64,000 nt of DNA from Solicoccozyma terricola (GCA_001600875.1 BCLD01000016.1:379067-443066), one strand, 5' to 3'. Positions 34,340 to 45,315 are shown, counted from the first letter of the stretch. Made by a program: numbers and translations. Notes: a model not told the origin generated them from the letters alone.

Positions 34340-36604
34340 ATGGACCTCAAGTCCTTTTCTACCGTCGCTCGGATCGGACAAGGTCAATTTGGCACAGTAA
34401 GTATCTGCACCTCGTGATCCAATAGGTCTTGCTATTCATCTTGGGATCATGTGGGGCTTCCATCAGGTCGATGTCATCCGTGGCACATCAGGGAGGACGT
34501 ATGCTATTAAAATAACGCAGAAAAGCAAGTTAAAGCGTGCAGGTAAAGTGGGTATCCCAGTGGAACCCTCAGATTTATGCGACATTAATGATTGACTTGA
34601 CAGGCCGTCGATGTAAGACTGGAACGAGAGGTCCATCTCCTCGCCACGAAATCGTATCTTTCCATCGCTCATACCTCAAAAGATGATCATCGGGATCATC
34701 ACACACAAAATGATGGCCACTACCCCCCAATTCCGCTGCTCTTCGCTTCCTTCCAATCACCCACCGCCGTCTCCCTCGTTCTTCAATACCTCCCTTGCGG
34801 CACTCTCTGGGATCTCTTCCTGTCCACCACGTCCAACGCTGGCGAATCATCGAACACTAAAATCCGTCCCACACTCTCAGAGTCGATTTTGAAATGGTAT
34901 ATCCCACAATTAGTCCTTGCTCTTCGATGGGTTCATGAAGTAGCAAATATCGTCCACCGGGATATCAAAGCGCAGAATCTTCTGCTGGACGAAGGCGGTC
35001 GATTAGTATTATCAGATTTCGGTAGTTCTGCTCGCTTGATTGATAAGGGACCCATATCCGAACACCCAAAGCGCCTCCGTCAATCAATATCAAAGCCATG
35101 GGATAAACCTCGTTACATCTCCGGGTCAGACTGTCAAATACCTCACGGAACAGCTGACTATATAGCACCCGAGATCCTCCGCGTCTACGAAGAAGCGTTA
35201 CTGTCTACTTCGTCCGGAGATGAGCTACTGCAGGCGGAAGGATACGATGCGTCAGTGGATTGGTGGTCGACGGGCGCGATGGTTTTCGAAATGACCTTTG
35301 GGGTGGCGCCGTTTTGGGCGGAAGACGTCGGTGTTACTTATCAAAGGATCATGGATAGCGAGGTGGGAAACCGTTTGATATCGGTTTCAAAGAAGATCGT
35401 GCTGATGATATATCGGCGTAACAGACGTGGTTGAAGTTCTCGGGGACGCCGGAGGTGTCCTCTTCATTTAAGGATCTGATGGCTCAGTAAGCATCGGAAT
35501 TTGACCCGATCAATCTTTTTGCTGATATGTAATTCTGGTTCAGGTGGATGTCACCGGCTGAGCGACGGCTTGGAAGGCTCGGTCCCGGACAGGTTATGCA
35601 ACACCGTTGGTTCGCCACAGTAAACTGGGGTGTAGTCTCAAGAGGTCCTTGTCCAGATCATATCGTTGCACCATCGCCACTGGATCTCCTCAGTGGTGCC
35701 GACTCCTTCGACGCATCAACGCCGTCTCTGGATTGGAGTGAACTCAATGCACTATCAGACGACTCCACGACAATGGACGACGAGGACTCTACTTTCGTTC
35801 GAGAGTTCAGCAAGGACAGGACAAAAGTCCCGGAGGTAGGCGAACCCAGACCAGGGCATCTCCAGGATTTCACTTGGACCTTCGAAGGCTTCGATCAAAT
35901 ACATGTTAGCACTATCGCCGCAATGGATCTACCAGACCACGAAGAACGACAAGGTTTTGCCACTCCGTCTAGACCAACGGTGGAGTCCGTCAACGCTGCA
36001 GTGACGAGGACCGTTCTTCGAACTGCGATCAAGAATCCTTCAGCATCGCGACCCATATCGGATCATCGTGCGCTCAAGGTCATGATGACCTGCGTCAAGG
36101 AGTCCGCTAGAAAGCGTGTCAATGCACAATCGTCCGGGCGGCGTGCGAATATTGCTATCGGCTGCTTGCCGTTCAGTGGGTCCGAGTCCAGTACGGGCAA
36201 GACATTTCGAGAAAAGCTCATGGAAGCTCAACGGGAGTACGAAACCGAGGCTTCGCATTCAGCCAGTTCCGTTGGGTTGTCCGAGTACAAGTTGCTTTCG
36301 AATAAGAACCGGGATCCGGATGTTTCAGCATTGTGTACGCGATACATGGCATTATGTCGTAATCTAGATGTGAGTGCACAACGTTCCTAATCACTTCGTA
36401 GGCATGCGGACCTGACGCCTTGTCTTTTATACCTTGCAGCGTTTGACAGAGGAACACCATGTTCTAACTGTTGCTCTGCAGCAATCAGAGAATGAGTCTG
36501 GAGATCAGCAACCTGCAATTTACCGGAAAGAGGCGAGAGAAGGAACAAGACCGGTCCGAAACATCATTGACTGCGCATCGGAGAGAAGCTCCCTTCGGGT
36601 CTAG
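34340..36604 (+). CDS. AGC-type serine/threonine kinase, DMPK/MRCK/citron-like
   Basis: Start at 34340. Glycine loop IGQGQFGTVDVIRG (spliced after GT), lysine in TYAIKI, catalytic loop HRDIKAQNLLLD, metal loop SDFGSS, activation-segment end HGTADYIAPEIL, and the subdomain IX-X signature VDWWSTGAMVFEMTFGVAPFWAEDVGVTY typical of DMPK/citron kinases, then QHRWFATVNW. The protein continues with a long region without a clear domain and ends SERSSLRV (stop 36602-36604). Two features are odd: the helix C to strand 4 region has a His/Asp-rich insertion, and about 30 extra residues (LIDKGPISEHPKRLRQSI onward) lie in the activation segment before GTADY. All catalytic residues are present, so an active kinase is expected. 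Polarity or cytoskeletal signalling is inferred from family only. Confidence 0.85.
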
Positions 36605-37215
36605 GCTGATGCGTGTTTGAAATGAGGAGAGCCCTGGAAGTAGAGTGGCAGAGTAGAATGCCAATGTTCACTTCTTGGTCGAGGTGAGTATGATGATTGC
36701 GACGACCTTGATCGAGCAAACGCTGAATTTTCCCCTTCATATCCATAGACCACTGGTATGTAGTTGCTATTAACGAACACGAGTGGGAAAGCGGACCATC
36801 GTCGTGCCGGGTCCATAGCCGACGGTCTCCCAAATGAGAGTGCCCACTGCGGCTTAGTAGTGTCGAGAGGGCAAGGTGCTGATCATGGTTGTATCAGTCC
36901 CGTGAGCATATCACATGTGCCACTGTTGTAAAATGATGACGGCGGTTAGTCACCACTGCTCAAAGCGGCGAAAAGAGCTCACCGTCAGCATCTCCTATAC
37001 AAAAGTTACGGGCTTATTGTCATTCACTGTCGAGCTCATCTTTACAATCACTTCAATCCTTGCGCCTATATATCCTCGACTCCTGCACCCTGTGAGCGTG
37101 TTTCCCTCGCGCTGATCGGAGTGTCCTATCTCATAGTCGTCCAACCGCTCTCTTCGTCCTTGCTGCCGCCAAGCATCTCAACACATCACCGTTCATCTGA
37201 CATCATCTGAACAAT
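36605..37215 (+). promoter_or_regulatory. Metallothionein promoter with candidate copper and stress elements
   Basis: No gene is seen in this 611-bp stretch. GAGCAAA at 36714-36720 is the reverse of TTTGCTC, the core of copper-responsive elements of Mac1/Cuf1-type factors. TTAGTCA at 36946-36952 is a Yap/AP-1-type half-site pair. TATATAT at 37067-37073 is a TATA-like element about 145 bp upstream of the ATG. Single short matches occur by chance, so function is only inferred. Confidence 0.35.
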
Positions 37216-38533
37216 ATGGCCTCCTCGTGAGTAGCAGCACCCGCAATAGAGCGCCTTTCCAGTCGACATTGCCTGATACTCTGCCTAATCATCCCATGCC
37301 GGGTCGTCCGCTCAGTGGAATCGAGAAACCAGGCTGCTCGTGAGTTTCACCTCCCGCGGTGGTGTACGATCGATTGGCGACATCACAGCTACAAACTGAT
37401 CACACTGCATCTCCTCCTCCCATCGCCTTTCCCTTGCCAACTCTCACAGCTGCAGCGCCGCCTGCACCTCATGCGCTGGCGGCTCTTGCTCTTGCACGGA
37501 CTGCAAGTGTGCCAACTGTACTGCCAAGGCAAAGAGCGGATGCTCGTAAGTCGTTGCGTGGAGGCATTTGACAACATGGCGATGAAGAGCTGATTGGCCG
37601 TGACATATCTTTTTGCAGATGTAGTGCTTCCTGTACCAAGTGCACCGGCGGTTCATGCTCTTGTTCTGACTGTAAATGTGCCAACTGCTCTGACGAGGCA
37701 AAGGGCGGATGCTCGTAAGTCGTTGCGTGGAGGCATTTGACGATATGGCGATGGAGAGCTGATTTGCGCTGAGGTTTCTCTTGCAGTTGTAGTGATTCCT
37801 GCACCAAGTGCACCGACGGTTCATGCTCTTGTTCTGACTGCAAGTGTGCTAACTGCTCTGGCAAGGCAAAGAGCGGATGCTCGTGAGTCGTGTTGTGGAG
37901 CGGTTGACGACATGAAGATGGACAACTTATTCGTATCAACACATCACTTCGCAGCTGTAGTGCTTCATGCACCAAGTGCACTGGCGGTTCTTGCAAGTGC
38001 AAAGACTGCAAATGTTCCAGCTCCTCAAACACCAGCGGTTGCTCGTACGTTCCCTTTTTCACTCTGTCAACGTTTCTTGGGAAACCGTTCATCGCTTACG
38101 CCTGCTCATTTTATGACCTGGTCAGCTGTGCGGAAGGGTGCACCAAATGTGCTGGGGGATCCTGCTCCTGCTCGGAATGCAAGTGTGACCCATGCTCCAG
38201 CAAAGGCAAAGACAAGGGAGGATGCTCCGGTTGCTCTGGCAAGGGCCAGGGTTGCGAGTGAGTCGTGACCAGTTGCTACAGATTCGATTCACATAAATAC
38301 TGATAAGAAAAAAACGGGGAAATGCGCCCTACAGCTGTGCTGCCGATTGCTCCTCCTGCACTGCCGACGGCTCATCCTGCGCTTGCCCTGCAGGAGCGTG
38401 CAAATGTGCCAATTGCGCCAACAAGGCCATAGCCGGTGTGTGCACTTGCAGCTCCCAGCCTAGTGGTGAATGTAAATGTCCTCCGGGAAGCTGTGAATGC
38501 GAGGGATGCAAGATGAAGATGAGAGGGCAGTGA
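37216..38533 (+). CDS. Large modular metallothionein (Cryptococcus CMT type)
   Basis: A cytosolic metal-thiolate protein, expected to bind Cu(I) and protect against copper. The inferred CDS is join(37216..37226, 37316..37339, 37450..37545, 37619..37714, 37787..37882, 37955..38044, 38126..38257, 38335..38533), 247 aa with about 62 cysteines (one residue in four) and no aromatic residue or histidine. Exons 3, 4 and 5 are each exactly 96 nt and encode near-identical 32-aa modules (consensus CSASCTKCTGGSCSCSDCKC, then ANC and GC); exon 6 is a 30-aa variant lacking the ANC cysteine; exons 7 and 8 carry longer, more divergent modules. All internal junctions except the last fall at the same phase (TC|C), so modules are interchangeable without frame loss. 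The intervening introns of 72-73 nt also match each other. Two leader exons are 11 and 24 nt. Confidence 0.93.
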
Positions 38534-38967
38534 TTTCGTGAGTGTGATTGGATACCCGACAGGTTGATAGGAAGCGCTGACAGTCTTCGGAGATAGCTGC
38601 GAGGCAGGAGCACCACCAGTGCACTAAGAGTGGATGTTGTGGAGCTGGATGCCTTGGCTGCAAATGCAGGGCCTCGCTGAAGATACTGGAGATACTGGAG
38701 ACACGGGAGATACTGGAGATAATTTTCATGTAGCTTCGTACGATCGTTGAAGGATGAGAGGGCATCGCCGTGACGTGTTTATTATCATTTGCCACGTGGC
38801 AGACCAACTTTTGTCTCGACAACCTTCAACTTTCCCCGATACCATCCTGGACCATTCACCAGCTTCACAGCTTACAAGAGGAGCATCTGCAAGAACATCT
38901 TCCCCGCTTGCCGACGTCTCCTATCTGTCAGTCGTGGACTGAAGTTGATCGCAGAAGAAGCATCGCC
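38534..38967. other. Metallothionein 3' region and TAD2 promoter
   Basis: Holds a decayed cysteine-rich segment (separate entry) and a 9-bp tandem repeat AGATACTGG (about 38680-38722, four to five imperfect copies). The rest shows nothing recognisable. Confidence 0.55.
38597..38681 (+). pseudogene. Probable decayed metallothionein module or cryptic exon
   Basis: Starts, like functional modules, with an AG acceptor followed by CTGC, and encodes CTKSGCCGAGCLGCKCRA in one frame. In the phase used by the upstream exons this frame meets a stop (CEAGAPPVH then TAA), so a shift of one base separates the start from the cysteine-rich part. It follows the metallothionein stop codon by about 60 bp. Either a frameshifted relic of a former last module or an exon used by an unseen splice form. 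Confidence 0.4.
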
Positions 38968-39892
38968 ATGGCAACTTACATCCCGGTGGAGGAGCAGCTC
39001 GAGGAGGACAGGAAGTGGATGAGAGTTGCATTGGAGATGGTAGGCAGGCCATTCCTCTCACGCTTCGCTCCGTCTACATGTGGGGCTGACCATGACTATC
39101 CATAGGCTGAAGAAGCCCTGAATGCAAAAGAGGTACCTGTAGGATGCGTGTTCGTGAAGGATGGAAAAGCTGTCGCCAAGGCAAGAAACAAGACGAATGA
39201 ATGGAGGAATGTCAGTTCCCAATCTCCAGCTATGTCAAACCTCGCAAAACTGATGAAATCCCATTCAAACCTATTCTAGGCCACACTACATGCTGAACTG
39301 GAAGCAATAGATCATATCATCGTCACACACCCACCTCCGTTCTCAGATATCACCCTCTACGTAACGGTCGAGCCATGCGTGATGTGTGCGAGCGCTCTGC
39401 GGCAGATAGGAATTGGAGCAGTGTTGTATGGATGTGGGAACGATAGGTTCGGTGGATGCGGGAGTGTGATCAACATCAACGACGAGTGAGTGATTTTGGT
39501 TGGTCTGTCTTGGTGTGTGCCTAACCGTGTGCTCACATCTGTCATCGTCTCGCAGCGAGTCCTTGAAAACACATCCAGGATATCCAGCATATGGCGGGTA
39601 CTATCGAGAAGAAGCCATCCTCATGCTCCGTCGATTCTACCTGAATCAAAACGTCAATGCACCAAAACCACGCGTCAAGTCGTCCCGTGTTTTGAAGACT
39701 GAATTCCTCCCTATCCCGGTTTCAGCGGTATCCCGATCGGGAACGCCAACGCCGACACAAGTTGGGAGACCAGCTACACCACGAACGGACTCCGAGGTTG
39801 AACAGAAGATAAACTCGCTGGTAAATCCGGCGGTGGAAAAGGTCGTGAGTGACAGGTCGATCAGTATGATCATCCATGTGGCGAGAGATTGA
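38968..39892 (+). CDS. TAD2: tRNA-specific adenosine deaminase, catalytic subunit
   Basis: Tad2/ADAT2 pairs with Tad3 to convert adenosine-34 to inosine in tRNA anticodons. The inferred CDS is join(38968..39039, 39106..39210, 39280..39485, 39556..39892), 239 aa. It shows [19 protein letters not shown], the catalytic HAELEA (His zinc ligand and proton-shuttling Glu), and the zinc-binding [11 protein letters not shown], then [14 protein letters not shown]. Residues after about 185 ([16 protein letters not shown] onward) are an extra tail of about 55 aa beyond the usual end of the deaminase fold. One donor is GTCAGT rather than GTRAGT. Catalytic residues are intact. Confidence 0.93.
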
Positions 39893-40189
39893 AAAAAGAT
39901 ATCTTCTCCGTCCAGGCAAGGGAAGAAGGCAAGCAGGACCTCGCCTCTTGATCGAGACTTCATACAGAGACGCTTAACATCCTCCACAAACACCGCGCTA
40001 CCGAGCAAGTCTGACACCCCCGGCGTGAAGCCACGCTGCGATGCGGATTTACCATGGCTCTGCTGCTGAAGAACGCAGACAATGCCTGCTTGGCCTGCCG
40101 TTGTACGTGCAGGTGTAATATACATCAGGGTGGTCTTATTGTAAGGTGTATTACAATACAGAGGGTCGGCGTGACAGTGTCGTCAGTAC

Positions 40190-43100
40190 TCAATTATAAC
40201 GAAATGTTGACAATGACGAGAGAAACTCCTCCGCGGTCTCCCTCTTGATTTTCTCGAAACTCGACGTCCGAGGCGAATTCCAGGATCCGTTGAAGCAGCC
40301 GCAGAACAACGAGCAATCCGAACCTGCGTAATATGCACGGTTGAATTCGTAGTCTTCACCCACAGCCCAGTGCTGCCTTTTGACAATGTCCTCAAGCTGA
40401 GCTACCTCGAGTGCCAAGATCTGCCGATCCAATCCGTTCGCCACGTATTCCCCCGGAAGCGACGACATCGGGAACGACTCGCAAGCTTTGATCCAGCTCT
40501 TCCAGTCTGATGCGAGGTCCAAATCGTGCTCCAGCGGTAGCTGCTTGACTCGAGTAGCCAACGATTCAGGACATGGCGGTCTAATTTTGACGACGTCCAG
40601 CATTTCCATCATCGCTGAGACTACGGACGCTGGTTGGCGACACAACGTTTTGTTCAAATTTGACACGATAGTTGCCACAGCTTGAGGTAGTAGATAAGCC
40701 GTCCAAAAGGGGTTGTTGCGTAATGCTTCAACTACCTTGGAAAACAAGTCTGGCTCCTTCAAAATGAAGAGTGGCGGAAACGTTACGATCCCACCGCCGC
40801 TGCGGACCCTAAGGATGGGTCGGAGTTTTTCGCTTCGCGCCCGCCTGTGTGGATCGGGCCCAACGGCGAACACTTTCAGGCCATTGTCGACCGCTTCTCT
40901 AAGATCCACAGAGTCGAGCAATTCCGGTACATAACGGTTCTCAATTATAATGACTTGCGGGACGTTGATATCACCATAATCTGCGATAATCCACCCGGCA
41001 TCTTTGGCTGGGCCTTGCAAGACATTTCGAAGAAGATCAGCCCAGATACCGACCTTGACACCCCGCAAAGAAGCAAAGAAGCTGGACGTAAAGCCGAGCT
41101 CATCCAGTCGTACCCGGTCCAGCGCGACTTCCAGCGTGACTGTTGAATCTACCGGGTTTGCTAACGCAGATTGCGGGCTGCGATGGTCTATCAGAGCCTG
41201 CTCAAAGTCAAGTGTAACGAGAGCGCAGACCAGCTTGGCGGGAAATTTTGAAATTTTGCTCAATCCATCGAAGCTTTGGGACGCCGAGTGCCATACGACA
41301 ATCGCTAGACCCTTTGGAAGTTGAGCGAAAAGAACCTGTCATTGCGTTGGTACAAGGATGGAATTGTCAACCACCCGGGTCCATCTAGACATTCGTTATA
41401 CTCACGTTGTCCCGACCATTCTGACCGATGAGACCGTCCATCATGGCTAATAATAACCGATCCTGGTGAGCTTTGTTCTCGCCCTCCAACCATCTCGACA
41501 GCACCAATGTTCCGGTTTGGTGGATTGGACGATCTCTCAGTAGTTCCCTGCCAGCGTTTGCGGGTAGGCACAGGATGAAAGTTACATCCTGCGGGGAAGG
41601 TCCCAGCGTTGAGAGAGCCGAAGCAAACGCCAAGGTCTTGTCCGCACTTGTCGTTTCCGGCCATACCGCCACTCGAGCAATGAATTGATTGTTCCCTTGC
41701 AGGTCTGAAATGCACAAGCGAAATCCGGTTTCCGAACGGATGAGTGGGTGGCCTTTCTTGTCATCTTCATCTATCACCTGAGCACCAGCAGCATCGACAT
41801 TGATTGTCTGACGTTGCTCAGGTACGACCGAGGCCTCATCACCGAAATGTTGATGCTGCGCTACATCATGCGCGGGCGATTCAGGGTCTGGCGATCCCCA
41901 AAGCTCTCGATCGTACTCATTGGATCCATCGATTTGGGTAAAGGCCACATCAGCGATTTGTGCTGGGGTACGCCCTGCAGTCGCATGAGATCCAGGCTCG
42001 TGCAAAACAGTTGGCTCTGGGCTGGAAGCAATTTGAATATTGATATCATTTGCGGGAGCAGCAAGTGGCGCTTCCCGTGCTTGTTCCGTTCGTGATTGAT
42101 TCGATGGCTGAGCGAAAGAGGGTTGCAGCTCCCACTTCGGTCGATGGACTGATCCTTTCGTAGCACCAGATGTTGACGGAGTACCCGGGGTAACAGGAGG
42201 AGGTTCGTCATCCGAATCGTCTCCAGCGAACAGGTTGCTCTTCCTTCGGAACTCTGTTGCTGGTGAAAATGGTGGCCGTGATGGAATTCCGCGGACAGAA
42301 GAAGCCGCGGGGGGTAATCTCCCAGGCTGTCCACTATCCGCCACCCGTACGTCATCATTCACCAACAAAACCTTCGGTCGCGGTTCCGCTTGTGCGGGGA
42401 GACGGGTTTGAGTCGTCAAGTTTTGGTTGTCGTTGCGGCGGGCTGCTTTCTTCTTCGGTCGAGGATTTACTGTTGATGCATCTTCGATATCTCTCTCGAT
42501 GCGGGACCGCTTTACCCCTCGTTCGATAACCTGGTCGGCCGCGATGGCTGGCTGCACTGACTCTGGCGTTTCCCAGGTAGATGATGTCGCGGTCACTGGT
42601 GTTTTTGCACCGCCTTCCTCGCTCTCACTCCCGATCGAGAATAGCTTCAACCCCATTCTTAGTATCTCGTCTCTTGTCTCGTCTGCCCTCTTCTGAGCAT
42701 CGGCAATATGTAAATCTGTCTTTGAGAGTGCGAGCTTATTCTTCTCGTATTCGATCCACTGCGCGTTGGCTTTGTGCTGCTTGAGGAGGCGTACCAGTGC
42801 CTTTCGATCGTCCTTGTAGTTCTCCAAGGCTTCACGATACCATTTGTCTGTCGAGGGTTAGATGGGTGTCAGGGTACGTGAAACGCCTCCACATTCAATT
42901 CCCTCTCACTTTCCAGCCGAATGGGTGCATCAAAGACTTGTCCGATTTGACCGTCTGGTTCCCATTCGTCCCGCAACCGCAACCACCATTCCTCCCATTC
43001 CTCATCCGTCCTCTCCTTGATGGCGCTGTCTTCTGTGCGTTTCCCTTGCTCCTCCGCTTGCTTCTCTCGCAACATCTCCTTCTTCATGGCCTTTGCTTTC

Positions 43101-43728
43101 TCTGGATCCTTCAAAGGTGGAACGAGTCCCCACTTCCTCAATTCCTGCCAGAACGATAAGGCGTAGTTGTTGGGCCTAGGGCCTAACATCCGCCATGTAA
43201 TGGGATCTTCTGAAGCAGTCTCCTCGATGGTATAGTTGTGCCACTTGATGCTGTAGAACCAGCCAGTATAAGGTTCCTGTGACTCATCATAGCTTTCGAG
43301 ATATTGGGCGTTCAGGATACCATCTGCGAGATGGAGCTGTGATTAGTTGGCATCGTACGAAGCCTGATTGTTTGGTACCCACCGATCACGAAATCAACTT
43401 CGTCATCTTGCTCTGCATCATCAAGCTCCGGTAGCTCCGGCGTGACGCTCTTTCGCTCCCTCACCTTGCTCGTCGACGCAATTTGCACTTCCTCGGCTTC
43501 CTCGGCTTCATCATCAACAGAACCATGTTTCTTCCCGTATGTCTTTGAATTCTTCAATGCTCGGTCCAGAAGAGCTCTTGCTCCATCCCGCTCCCGCTCT
43601 GCGTCGAGGTAGGGATTTCCCGTTATCTGGATTACGTTTGATGTTGCTGGAGCCCTACCCCGTGTTGTACGATGTGAGACTGAACTCGTGTCAGAGAGCT
43701 TGCTGGTGCTGCGACGCGAGCGAGGCAT
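40190..43728 (-). CDS. Chromodomain protein, possible Chp1/Ccc1-like chromatin factor
   Basis: Start at 43728 (MPRSRRSTSKLSDTS). After a basic and then acidic N-terminus comes a chromodomain-like segment: DEVDFVIDGILNAQYLESYD, then GWFYSIKWHNYTIEE (near 43230), with aromatic residues at the methyl-lysine cage positions (Tyr/Trp). A short lysine/glutamate helix, then a long disordered region (basic KKKAARR near 42450; many S/P repeats) follow. The last 550 residues are ordered: GFRLCISDLQGNNQFIARVA, VTFILCLPANAGRELL and RWLEGENKAHQ suggest a SPOC-like fold; the C-terminal part (GWIIADYGDINVPQVIIIEN) could be a PIN-like or helical domain. Stop 40190-40192. Chromodomain is fairly sure; the specific orthology (RITS Chp1 or the cryptococcal PRC2 subunit Ccc1) is an inference. 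Confidence 0.6.
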
Positions 43729-44211
43729 GATCGGATGATTGCATTCACCAGTTATTTACCAGTCGATGCCAACGCCGGTAGATTGAGAGGGGGACTCGGC
43801 GCGCGGGTATGGGTATTCTAGGAGAGGGATGTATGTCATGATATGCTGATGTGTGTGTGTGTCTGTGTGTGTGTGTGAGTGTGTGTTCTCACTCAAAAGT
43901 ATGGTGATCATCATCGGTTGTCGCCCAAGTAGATCAAGTCACGTGCATCGTCGTTGCCGTCCACTACAAGTCGAAAGGGTCAGGTAGGTGACCTCAACAC
44001 ATCGTCAGCTTGCAGGGAGTATCTTCTCAAGCTCAGCAGAGCGCACAGTCCCCATGCAAGGCTGTTCTCCATGTCGCGTGCTCCAACTCAATCTAGAGCC
44101 ACAAAATGTGTATGTCGTCCTACAATGTTACAACTGCGCAGTCGCGCAGTCAGGAACTTTCTCTATTCGCCATTCCACTTCGTCGTCCAGACCTTCAACA
44201 CCACGTCAATC
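43729..44211. other. Promoter of the chromodomain gene with TG microsatellite
   Basis: A (TG)n tract at about 43850-43886 lies roughly 130 bp upstream of the chromodomain gene start. Short shadow frames only; no other structure seen. Confidence 0.55.
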
Positions 44212-45315
44212 TTACGGATTGACTGGACGAGAGGTATTGTCCATATGACTGCTCTCTTGATGCTCGGTAGGCTGATCGGATACATCAGTGACCATCATCC
44301 TCAACATCCCGTCATCATCCTCTGTCCCACCAGTCTGGGCAGAAATTCCTCCTGCACTTCGTGTTTCGCCGCCTTTGAACACCTCACAGGTCGGTTTGGT
44401 ATGTCCCATACCATGGCAGTGGCTACATCTCTTCCTTCTCGATCCTATAGGAGCTGGCGGAGCTTCAGGTACACTTGTTCTCGATGTCAACCTCGGTGTC
44501 GAGCGTTGGTCGGGAGGGATATCCTTGGGCCATGGGTTTTTTTCCATAGCAGCTAGGGTCTTGGGAGAATGCAGCTGACCTAGACGAAGACGCTTCTTGA
44601 TCTCTGATATGGTACTCGATGTTAAAAAGTTCTCAGGGTATCGAATGTCCATAAACTTGAGTATAGTCTTTGTTGGAATGTCTAGCAAGATCATTGCTTC
44701 CATCTGCTCGAATTGATCCAACGTGGGTCGTCTCGTCGTCAAAAGTTGATGTGTCGCTACTGGCGGATGGTTGTGTCGTCCGTCCTTAAGAACAACCGAC
44801 CAAATTCCTGAACGTGCGCTCCTCGAAGCGTAGAGATGAAACGGACAATTGATCTTCTTGGTTTTGATTGGTTTGGTACGACCAGAGGGGTAAGGTGTGC
44901 ATTCCCGATGTCGACCATATCGATTACAGGCAAGAGTCGCCGAGCGTGGGGTCGTACCATCGTGCGCGGTGGATCGACGGCGAACGACCAGGTCAAATCC
45001 GTATTGAGCGGCATGCCCTTTGAGCGAGGAAAGGAGGTTTTCGTAAGAGGTGAAAGTTTGAGCTGGAGGTGCACCGTATGGGATAAGAGGGTGCTCCTCG
45101 ATAGTGTCCACTGTTGGCGAGGTGTCACCCGTTACAATGGTATTGTGAGAGGGCTCCGCGTCGCCCATACCCGTATGAGTATTCCAGGTCGGTTCATATG
45201 GAACAGGTGACGGAAGCGGACGGCGGAGTTCTGCTGCCATCGTCGCATGAAGCCACAAGGGGTATGCGGATGGAAGGACGTTCATCGATTGGGTGGACGA
45301 AGATGGTTCAGCCAT
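44212..45315 (-). CDS. FAR1-type DNA-binding domain plus CCHC zinc knuckle, transposon-derived
   Basis: A single-exon protein of 367 aa, in contrast to its intron-rich neighbours. The first ATG is at 45315; an upstream GTG in frame is not used here. Residues about 90-190 resemble the FAR1/MULE DNA-binding domain: YGFDLVVRRRS, a cysteine pair region ACNRYGRHREC, then NCPFHLYA and GIWSVVLKDGRHNHPPV (the C...C...HNH zinc pattern). The next segment, MEAMILLDIPTKTILKFMDI, matches the region that precedes the catalytic domain in Mutator-like transposases, but no DDE catalytic domain follows. A CCHC zinc knuckle, CSHCHGMGHTKPTC, is at about 297-310. An intact frame without transposase core suggests a domesticated or solo accessory protein from a MULE-type element. 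No terminal inverted repeats were seen. Confidence 0.7.
   Translation of the reverse strand: MAEPSSSTQSMNVLPSAYPLWLHATMAAELRRPLPSPVPYEPTWNTHTGMGDAEPSHNTIVTGDTSPTVDTIEEHPLIPYGAPPAQTFTSYENLLSSLKGHAAQYGFDLVVRRRSTAHDGTTPRSATLACNRYGRHRECTPYPSGRTKPIKTKKINCPFHLYASRSARSGIWSVVLKDGRHNHPPVATHQLLTTRRPTLDQFEQMEAMILLDIPTKTILKFMDIRYPENFLTSSTISEIKKRLRLGQLHSPKTLAAMEKNPWPKDIPPDQRSTPRLTSRTSVPEAPPAPIGSRRKRCSHCHGMGHTKPTCEVFKGGETRSAGGISAQTGGTEDDDGMLRMMVTDVSDQPTEHQESSHMDNTSRPVNP

Noticed and set aside
37216..38044. Regular 168-bp repetition considered as a CRISPR-like or satellite array
   Set aside because: Units are coding exons with introns and conserved splice sites; the repetition is explained by metallothionein modules.
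37469..38092. Minus-strand ORF of about 207 codons opposite the metallothionein
   Set aside because: It is the antisense shadow of the repeated cysteine modules; its own repeats mirror them and its frame crosses well-supported introns.
40190..43728. Reading the chromodomain gene as a retrotransposon (chromointegrase)
   Set aside because: No reverse transcriptase or integrase motifs; the frame is intron-containing with a long unique C-terminus.
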